This document shows, one piece after another, positions 58,462 through 64,000 of a stretch of DNA of 64,000 nucleotides; the first letter of the stretch is position 1, and every line of letters begins with the position of its first letter. The notes under the pieces were generated by a model that was not told where the DNA came from, ran no database searches, and worked only from the letters and a program-made list of their open reading frames with translations. Origin of the DNA: Streptomyces sp. P3 (GTDB lineage: Bacteria > Actinomycetota > Actinomycetes > Streptomycetales > Streptomycetaceae); NCBI RefSeq assembly GCF_003032475.1, contig NZ_CP028369.1:3162001-3226000 (forward strand), in the 5' to 3' direction. The translations under genes were made by a program, and so were the position numbers.

Positions 58462-59457
58462 TCAGTGCCCGGGCACGTATCCGCGCCGCTTGTCGACCAC
58501 GTTCCGCAGTGGCCGGCCGACCGCCCACCGCTCGAACAACTCGACGAACTGCGCGCCGAGGTCGTCCCGCCAGCCGACCGTGTCACCGCTCATGTGGGGC
58601 GAGATCAGCAGACCCGGCACCCGCCACAGCGGGCTGTCGACAGGCAGCGGCTCCGAGGCGAGGACGTCCAGGGCGGCGCCGGCGATCCACCGCCGCTCCA
58701 GGGCCCGCACCAGCGCCTCCTCCACGACCAGTTGCCCGCGGCCGACGTTCACGAACCGGGCCGAGGGCTGCATCACGCCGAACCGCCGGAGGTCGAACAT
58801 GCCCCGCGTCTGCTCGGTGAGCGGCGCGGCCGCGACCACCCAGTCGGCACGGGCCAGCAGCCGGTCCAGGTCGTCGGGGCCGTGGATGCCGGTCCGCGGG
58901 ACGCGGCCGACGACCGCCGCGGTCATGCCGAGCGCCTTCAGCGTGCGGGCGACGGCACGCCCGATCGGCCCCGACCCGACGACGACGGCCCGGGTCCCGG
59001 CGACCCGCCGGCCCTCCCGGTGCCGCCACTCGCCCCGCTGCTGGAGCTCCCAGGTCAGGGGCAGGTCCTTCGCCATCGTCAGCACCAGCGCGGCGACGTA
59101 CTCGGCGACCGGCTCGTCGAACACGCCGCGGGCGTTCGTCACCACCGTGTCCGACGCGGTGAGTTCAGGACACATCAGGTGGTCCACGCCCGCGCTCGCC
59201 GTGTGCACCCAGCGTGGCCGCGGGCCCTCGCCGGGCCAGGCGTCGCGGACCGCGCGCGAGGTGAAGTCCCAGACCAGCAGGACGTCGGCGGCCGGCAGCC
59301 GTTCGGCGAGCGAGGCCTCGTCGGTGTGCACCACCCGGACCCGCCCGGTGAGCCGCCCGAGCCGGGGCGGCGGGTCCGCGTCGAGGACGAGGAGCGTGGG
59401 AGGGGCGGAAGGGGCGGCGGGAGGCGGCGCGGCGGGGGACGGGGGGACGGCGGCCAT
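58462..59457 (-). CDS. D-2-hydroxyacid dehydrogenase
   Basis: A 331-aa NAD-dependent dehydrogenase of the 2-hydroxyacid family: RWVHTASAGVDHLM, FDEPVAEYVAALVLTMAKDLPLTWELQQRGEWRH, the nucleotide-binding VVVGSGPIGRAVARTLKALGM, the catalytic Arg in FVNVGRGQLVVEEAL, Glu in DVLASEPLP and His in LLISPHMSGDT. Start ATG 59457 follows GGAAGGGA. Its association with ehu genes and an Asp/Glu racemase-type enzyme is typical in Streptomyces and suggests hydroxyacid metabolism in a catabolic set. Confidence 0.94.
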   Translation of the reverse strand: MAAVPPSPAAPPPAAPSAPPTLLVLDADPPPRLGRLTGRVRVVHTDEASLAERLPAADVLLVWDFTSRAVRDAWPGEGPRPRWVHTASAGVDHLMCPELTASDTVVTNARGVFDEPVAEYVAALVLTMAKDLPLTWELQQRGEWRHREGRRVAGTRAVVVGSGPIGRAVARTLKALGMTAAVVGRVPRTGIHGPDDLDRLLARADWVVAAAPLTEQTRGMFDLRRFGVMQPSARFVNVGRGQLVVEEALVRALERRWIAGAALDVLASEPLPVDSPLWRVPGLLISPHMSGDTVGWRDDLGAQFVELFERWAVGRPLRNVVDKRRGYVPGH

Positions 59458-59480
59458 CCGGTGTCCCTTCCCCCGCGCGT

Positions 59481-59544
59481 CCGACGGGCACGGTTGATGA
59501 CGTGCGCGGATTCCGACGGGCACGGTTGATGACGTGCGCGGATT
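59481..59544. repeat. 32-bp exact tandem duplication upstream of the dehydrogenase
   Basis: CCGACGGGCACGGTTGATGA begins at 59481 and again at 59513; each unit is 32 bp and ends CGTGCGCGGATT. It lies 24 nt before the dehydrogenase start, so it overlaps that gene's promoter or leader. Confidence 0.92.
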
Positions 59545-59692
59545 GACCACGGTGGCATCCGGGCCCACCGTCGTCAACACGGCTGCCACGACCACCCGTT
59601 GCCCGTCGGCGTCGTGCGGACCCTGCCGCGTGGGGGACACCCCGGGGGAGCGCCCGGCCGAGGCGGACGTGGCGCCCCCGGCCGGCCGCCCG

Positions 59693-59893
59693 ACCCGCGT
59701 ACCGCTCATCTCGGCCAACCAGGTGACCGTGTGGGCGGCGTTGCGCCGACTGGGTACCCGGGCGGTGGGACCGTGGAGCGCCGCCGGACAGCCCGGCGCG
59801 CGTGCGGCCCACCGAACCGCCGGAGGCCGGCCCCGCCGCGGGACCCGCCGCCGGCACTGCCGGAAGAAGAGCAGCAGGAAAGGCTGGACATGA
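59693..59893 (+). pseudogene. 3' remnant of an Asp/Glu racemase-family paralogue
   Basis: A reading frame ends VPLISANQVTVWAALRRLGTRAVGPWS... and stops at 59893. The ISANQVTVWAALRRLG segment matches the C-terminal motif TANQVTVWEALRL of the intact gene that follows, and is the usual C-terminus of maleate-isomerase-type enzymes. Nothing upstream (59545-59692) resembles the missing roughly 170 residues, so the 5' two-thirds is deleted. The TGA stop overlaps the ATG of the intact gene (ATGA), the normal coupling of such paired genes. Confidence 0.65.
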
Positions 59894-60621
59894 CCGCACT
59901 CGGATTCCTCTACCCGGGCCACTCCGCCGAGGACGACTACCCGCGCATCGAGCAGCTCCTGGGCAGCGACGTCCGGCTGGACCTGGTCCACACCGGCGTC
60001 GGCGAGGGCACCCACCGGGTCGACGCCCTGCGGCAGAAGGGCGCGACCGAGCAGCTGGCGGAGGGCGTCGCGCAACTGCGGCTCGCGGGCGTCGAGGCGA
60101 TCGTGTGGGCGAGCACCAGCGGCGGCTTCGTGCACGGCTGGGAGGGCGCCCAGGAACAGGTGCGCACCCTGGCCACCAGCGCCGGAACGCCGGCCTCCTC
60201 GACCTCGTTCGCCTTCGTGCGGGCGGCCCGGGAGCTCGGGGCCGCGCGCGTGGCCGTCGCGGCGGCCTACCCGGACGACGTGGCCGCGCTCTTCGCCGAC
60301 TTCCTCCGGGCGGGCGGCGTCGGGGTGACCGGCGTCCACGGCGCCGGGATCGGCACGGCGGCCGAGGTGGGCGCCTGGGGCGAGGCGGAGGTGTTCGCGC
60401 TCGCGCGGGCGGCCGACTCCCCCGAGGCGCAGGCGGTCCTGCTGCCCGGCACCGCCCTGCACACGGCCGCGTACCTGACGGAGCTGGAGAAGGAGCTCGG
60501 CAAGCCGGTCCTCACCGCCAACCAGGTCACGGTGTGGGAGGCGCTGCGCCTCACCGACCGGCGGGTGAACGCGCCGGGGCTCGGCGCCCTGTTCACCCGG
60601 GAGCCCGTCGTGCAGGTGTGA
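59890..60621 (+). CDS. Maleate isomerase/Asp-Glu racemase-family enzyme
   Basis: A 243-aa enzyme of the Asp/Glu/hydantoin racemase superfamily. The first Cys position is replaced in this type by a Thr/Ser context (VWASTSGGFVHGW), and the second catalytic region is VLLPGTALHTAAYL with no Cys. That missing pair of cysteines is odd for a racemase and more like EutA-type proteins of ectoine utilization; the function is therefore uncertain. The C-terminus is TANQVTVWEALRL. It lies beside the dehydrogenase and ehu genes. Confidence 0.85.
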   Translation: MTALGFLYPGHSAEDDYPRIEQLLGSDVRLDLVHTGVGEGTHRVDALRQKGATEQLAEGVAQLRLAGVEAIVWASTSGGFVHGWEGAQEQVRTLATSAGTPASSTSFAFVRAARELGAARVAVAAAYPDDVAALFADFLRAGGVGVTGVHGAGIGTAAEVGAWGEAEVFALARAADSPEAQAVLLPGTALHTAAYLTELEKELGKPVLTANQVTVWEALRLTDRRVNAPGLGALFTREPVVQV

Positions 60622-60678
60622 GGGCCCGGTACGACGCCGGGCGTGCCCGCCTGCCCCGCCGCCGGTCCCGGTCCGCCG

Positions 60679-60704
60679 GGAATAAGCGGGGACACCCTCC
60701 TGTT
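60679..60704 (+). promoter_or_regulatory. SigR-type promoter
   Basis: GGAAT at 60679-60683 and GTT at 60702-60704 are separated by 18 nt, exactly the SigR consensus (GGAAT-N18-GTT) of the thiol-oxidative-stress regulon. It ends 44 nt before the LLM-flavoprotein GTG. Confidence 0.72.
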
Positions 60705-60747
60705 AGCGCTGCGAGGACAGCACACGGCTGACGACAGGAGGATCCCC

Positions 60748-61953
60748 GTGGCCGCAGAAGAGACGCCGGCACCGGCCGAGCCGGCGGGCGCGACGACGGC
60801 AGGCGGGACGACGGCCGCCGACCGGACCACCGCGAGGGACGGGGCCACGACGGCGGACGAAACCACTGCGGGGGACGGGATCCGCGGCACGGCACGGGGC
60901 AGCGCCCCGACCCCCCTGTCCGTACTGGACCTGGTCACCGTCGGCTCCGGCAGCACCGCCGCCGACGCCCTGCGCACCAGCGTCGCCCTCGCGCGGTTCG
61001 CCGAGTCGCGCGGCTTCCACCGCTACTGGGTCGCCGAGCACCACTCGATGCCCGGCGTCGCCTCGTCCTCGCCCGCGGTGATCCTCGCCCATCTCGCCGC
61101 CCACACCGACCGCATCCGGCTCGGCTCCGGCGGCGTGATGCTGCCCAACCACGCGCCCCTCGTCATCGCCGAGCAGTTCGGCACCCTGGAGGCGCTGGCC
61201 CCCCGCCGCGTCGACCTCGGCCTCGGCCGCGCTCCCGGCACCGACCCAGGCACCGCGGCCGCCCTCCGCCGGACCGCCACCCCGCACGAGGGCGCCGACG
61301 ACTTCCCCGAGCAGCTCGCCGAACTCACCCGCTTCCTCGACGACGACTTCCCCGACGGCCATCCCTACCGCAGGGTGCACGCCATCCCCGGCCCCATCCA
61401 GGGCACCTCCCCCGGCGGGGTGCAGTCGGCGCACCGGCCGCCGGTCTGGCTGCTCGGCTCCTCCGGCTTCAGCGCCCGTCTGGCCGGTGTGCTCGGTCTG
61501 CCCTTCGCCTTCGCGCACCACTTTTCCGCGCAGAACACCGTGCCCGCCCTCGACCTGTACCGGGCGTCGTTCCGGCCCTCCGAGGTGCTCGCCGAGCCCT
61601 ACGCGCTGATCGGCGTCTCCGTGCTCGCTGCCGACGACGAACGCGAGGCCCGCCGCCAGGTCCTGGCCACCGGCGTCAACATGGTCCGGCTGCGCAGCGG
61701 CCGCCCCGGCCTGTTCCCGTCCCCCGAGGAGGCACAGGCGCACCGACTCGGCCCGCTGGAGCGGGAGTTCGTCGACTCCTGGACGGCGAACATCATCCAC
61801 GGCACCGCCGACGAGGTCCGCACCGGCCTGGACGACCTGCACAAGCGCACCGGCGCCGACGAGTTGATGCTCACCAGTCACGCCCACCGCGGCGCCCTGC
61901 GGCTGCGCTCCTACGAACTCGTCGCGGACGCCTACGGGTTGCCGACCGCGTAG
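60748..61953 (+). CDS. LLM-class flavin-dependent oxidoreductase
   Basis: A luciferase-like monooxygenase-fold enzyme using reduced FMN, 401 aa. After an Ala/Thr-rich leader of about 50 residues come [95 protein letters not shown] and the [15 protein letters not shown] block, as in the MsnO8-type subgroup. GTG 60748 follows AGGAGG. The SigR-type promoter ahead suggests induction by thiol stress. The substrate is unknown. Confidence 0.92.
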   Translation: MAAEETPAPAEPAGATTAGGTTAADRTTARDGATTADETTAGDGIRGTARGSAPTPLSVLDLVTVGSGSTAADALRTSVALARFAESRGFHRYWVAEHHSMPGVASSSPAVILAHLAAHTDRIRLGSGGVMLPNHAPLVIAEQFGTLEALAPRRVDLGLGRAPGTDPGTAAALRRTATPHEGADDFPEQLAELTRFLDDDFPDGHPYRRVHAIPGPIQGTSPGGVQSAHRPPVWLLGSSGFSARLAGVLGLPFAFAHHFSAQNTVPALDLYRASFRPSEVLAEPYALIGVSVLAADDEREARRQVLATGVNMVRLRSGRPGLFPSPEEAQAHRLGPLEREFVDSWTANIIHGTADEVRTGLDDLHKRTGADELMLTSHAHRGALRLRSYELVADAYGLPTA

Positions 61954-63788
61954 GACTCGGCGGTTCCGCGCAGTTCGGAGATGCGGTCCGGCGACACCGG
62001 GCGGGAGTACAGCCAGCCCTGCCCGGTGTCACAGCCGATGCTGCGCAGCCGGGTCGCCTGCGCGGACGTCTCCACGCACTCGGCGGTGACGGTCAGCCCC
62101 AGCCGGTGGGCCAGGTCGATCATCGCCTCGACGACCACCTGGTCGGCCGGGTTCGGCGGGGTGGCCCCTTCCTTGTCGCTCTCGTACTGGAAGCCGCGCA
62201 CGAAGGAGCCGTCCAGCTTCAGCACCGACACCGGCAGCCGGCTCAGGTAGGCGAGGTTGGAGTAGCCGGTGCCGAAGTCGTCGATCGCGATGCCCACGCC
62301 CATGTCACTGAGCGCCTGCAACGCCTGCAACGGCCGTCCCGCCGAGCCCATCACCGCCGACTCGGTCAGCTCCAACTGGAGCAGGTGCGGCGCGAGCCCG
62401 GTCTCGGCGAGGATCTCCGCCACGTCCGCCACCAGGTCGGAGTCCCACACCTGACGCACCGCCACGTTGACGCTGACGAACAGCGGCGGATCGTCCGGAT
62501 TGTCCAGTTGCCACTGCCGTGCCTGACGGCAGGCGGTGGCCAGAACCCATCGGCCGAGCGGGACGATCGAACCGTCCTCCTCGGCCAGCGCGACGAACCG
62601 ATTCGGCGGCAGCGGGCCGAACCGGGGGTGGTCCCAGCGCACCAGCGCCTCCACGCCGCGCAGCCGGCCGTCCGACATGCCGACCAGCGGCTGGTAGTCG
62701 AGCCGGAACTCGCCGCGCTCGATGGCCGGACGCAGCGTGGAGGCCAGCGCCTGCCGGGTCATCAGATGGGCGTTGCGCTCGGGGTCGAACAGCGTCCAGC
62801 GGCCCTTGCCGTCCACCTTCGCCCAGTACAGCGTGGTGTCGGCGGCCTGCATCAGGCCGGTCGCGGTGGTGCCGGCCGCGGCCCGCTCCACCACCCCGAT
62901 CGACGCGGACACGTTCAGCCGGTGCCCGGCCAGGTCGAACGGGGCCCGGAGCGTCTTGAGCACGGACTCGGCGAGGTCGGCGAGCTGGTCGGTGCCGGTG
63001 GAGTCCTCCACCAGCAGGGCGAACTCGTCCCCGCCGAGCCGGGCCACCAGTGGCACGCTCGGCCTGGTCCGCCCGGCCTCCTCGGCGCACCCGTTCAGCC
63101 GCTCGGCGACGGCGGCCAGCAGGCGGTCGCCCACCCGGTGACCGAGGGTGTCGTTGACCGCCTTGAAGCCGTCCAGGTCCAGGTAGCACAGGCCGATCCG
63201 GCCGGTGCCGCTCCGCTCGTACGCCTCCGCCTCCGCCTCCAGCGCGGCCGACACCCGCTCGAAGAACAGCGTGCGGTTGGCCAGCCGGGTCACCGGGTCG
63301 TGCATCTGCAGGTGCCGCAGCCGCGCCTGCAGATCACGCTGGGCGCTGACGTCGGCCACGGACAGCAGCACCCCGGGCGTCTCCGCCCCCGGCGTCTGGG
63401 ACGCCTCCAGCGGCGAGACGGTGACCTGCGCCCACAGCGCGTGCCCGTCGGGCTGCTTCAGTCGCCGGGTGCAGCGCAGCTTGGCCCGGCGGCCGCGCAG
63501 GACCTCGCGGTAGGCGTGCCGGATCCGGGCGTCGGAGGCCAGGTCCAGCAGGTCGGAGGCGACCCGCCCGACGAGCGGGGCGCTGCCGTCGCCGAGCAGT
63601 GCGCCGAGCGCGCCGTTGGCATCGACGATCCGCCCCTCGCCGTCCACGACGGCCATGGCGAGCGGCGCCGCCGCGAAGACGGACCGGTAGGCCGCAGGCC
63701 CGCCGCTCGTACTGTTGATGTCACTCTCTGTGACGGCTGACCGGTCGAGGTCTGCCGCGGGCGTCGGCCCTTCGGACGTTCCGCTCAC
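61932..63788 (-). CDS. cdgA: PAS-GGDEF-EAL c-di-GMP signalling protein
   Basis: Makes and/or degrades cyclic di-GMP, which with BldD controls Streptomyces development. The 618-aa cytosolic protein has a PAS domain (about 30-150), a GGDEF domain with intact [11 protein letters not shown], and an EAL domain with intact [11 protein letters not shown] and [13 protein letters not shown], so both activities are possible. GTG 63788 with GGGAG is the likely start; the frame is open to 63926. Tail-to-tail it overlaps the LLM gene by 22 nt. The symbol rests on domain order and recalled synteny with S. coelicolor CdgA. Confidence 0.9.
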   Translation of the reverse strand: MSGTSEGPTPAADLDRSAVTESDINSTSGGPAAYRSVFAAAPLAMAVVDGEGRIVDANGALGALLGDGSAPLVGRVASDLLDLASDARIRHAYREVLRGRRAKLRCTRRLKQPDGHALWAQVTVSPLEASQTPGAETPGVLLSVADVSAQRDLQARLRHLQMHDPVTRLANRTLFFERVSAALEAEAEAYERSGTGRIGLCYLDLDGFKAVNDTLGHRVGDRLLAAVAERLNGCAEEAGRTRPSVPLVARLGGDEFALLVEDSTGTDQLADLAESVLKTLRAPFDLAGHRLNVSASIGVVERAAAGTTATGLMQAADTTLYWAKVDGKGRWTLFDPERNAHLMTRQALASTLRPAIERGEFRLDYQPLVGMSDGRLRGVEALVRWDHPRFGPLPPNRFVALAEEDGSIVPLGRWVLATACRQARQWQLDNPDDPPLFVSVNVAVRQVWDSDLVADVAEILAETGLAPHLLQLELTESAVMGSAGRPLQALQALSDMGVGIAIDDFGTGYSNLAYLSRLPVSVLKLDGSFVRGFQYESDKEGATPPNPADQVVVEAMIDLAHRLGLTVTAECVETSAQATRLRSIGCDTGQGWLYSRPVSPDRISELRGTAESYAVGNP

Positions 63789-63958
63789 CGCTCGCTCCCG
63801 CAGTGCACTCGATCTCTGTCCGTGCAGGAAAGTGTGCCGATCATAGAGGCTGCCCGGGGACCCGCGCAGCCCATGCCCAGTGTCCCGGAACAACCCGGCT
63901 TTCTGACAGATCGTTTCTGCCCGCACCTGGCCCGGTTCTGCGGGCCTGCGACCGCTTG

Positions 63959-63971
63959 TGACGTTCCGTGA
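63959..63971. promoter_or_regulatory. Candidate BldD-like box upstream of the c-di-GMP gene
   Basis: TGACGTTCCGTGA keeps the TNAC...GTNA half-sites of BldD operators with the right spacing but not the central bases. It lies about 170 nt upstream of the GGDEF-EAL gene. BldD control of cdgA is known in S. coelicolor; here it is only a pattern match. Confidence 0.35.
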
Positions 63972-64000
63972 GAATTTCGGGGGTGTCGGGGTGATGCCCG

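Overview
The window is chromosomal DNA of a Streptomyces-type actinomycete. The support is very high GC with strong third-position GC bias, GTG/TTG starts behind purine-rich Shine-Dalgarno sequences, typical Streptomyces families (CU044_5270, DUF397/XRE pairs, DUF1707, class E/F sortases, twin-arginine and LAxTG signals, EhuABCD), and DasR-type (dre) and SigR-type regulatory sites. From memory, the gene order (PTS EIIC/EIIB - rph - rdgB - tRNA-Leu - bcp - GroES-like - class A PBP, through to the PAS-GGDEF-EAL gene) follows the Streptomyces coelicolor core chromosome around SCO2907 down to SCO2817. That synteny is recalled, not computed.

Layout. 0-7.5 kb: GlcNAc-type PTS genes diverge from a dre box. 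A TnpB-only IS200/IS605 element sits exactly on the stop codon of the EIIB gene. It is followed by rph, a lipoprotein, rdgB, tRNA-Leu, a frameshifted HNH gene, bcp, a DUF3618 protein and a GroES-like protein. 7.6-16.9 kb: a class A penicillin-binding protein, an ABC-2 exporter operon, a DUF1707 protein, an SGNH hydrolase and a DUF445 protein. 16.9-25.5 kb: an MFS permease, an LAxTG-tagged alginate lyase, a DUF2269 protein, a GlxA-type regulator, a membrane protein behind a 26-bp perfect palindrome, and an ECF sigma factor overlapping a CU044_5270 protein. 25.6-32.5 kb: an accessory-looking block with a decayed XRE/DUF6879/small-protein module, an intact XRE/DUF397 pair, an anti-sigma-like ATPase and a large PLD-helicase-DUF3427 protein.

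32.8-47.7 kb: a SEC-C protein, a GH30 galactanase, a class E sortase, a DUF817 protein, a GntR operon with two visible operators, a YidC paralogue, a FAH-family enzyme followed by a tandem-repeat spacer, a UPF0303/oxidoreductase pair divergent from a ROK regulator, an LARTG surface protein, a HAD hydrolase, and a secreted protein paired with a second sortase. 47.7-53.2 kb: a block bounded by two identical tRNA-Lys genes. It carries an NlpC/P60-like peptidoglycan protein, an SPFH protein, the signal-peptide stub of a lost chitin-active LPMO (dre box still present), a DUF3592 protein and an acyl-CoA synthetase whose reading frame ends inside the tRNA. 53.3-64 kb: an IclR regulator with an ectoine-type ABC transporter (ehuBCDA), a cupin, a D-2-hydroxyacid dehydrogenase, an Asp/Glu racemase-family enzyme preceded by the 3' remnant of a paralogue, an LLM flavoprotein behind a SigR-type promoter, and a PAS-GGDEF-EAL c-di-GMP protein.

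How the genes fit together. Two sortases and two LAxTG substrates suggest surface display. DasR-type sites link GlcNAc uptake to a chitinolytic gene that is now deleted. The ehu cluster probably imports ectoines or a related compatible solute. The window records several gene losses (LPMO, racemase paralogue, HNH, XRE module) and one TnpB insertion whose predicted guide matches its own donor gene.
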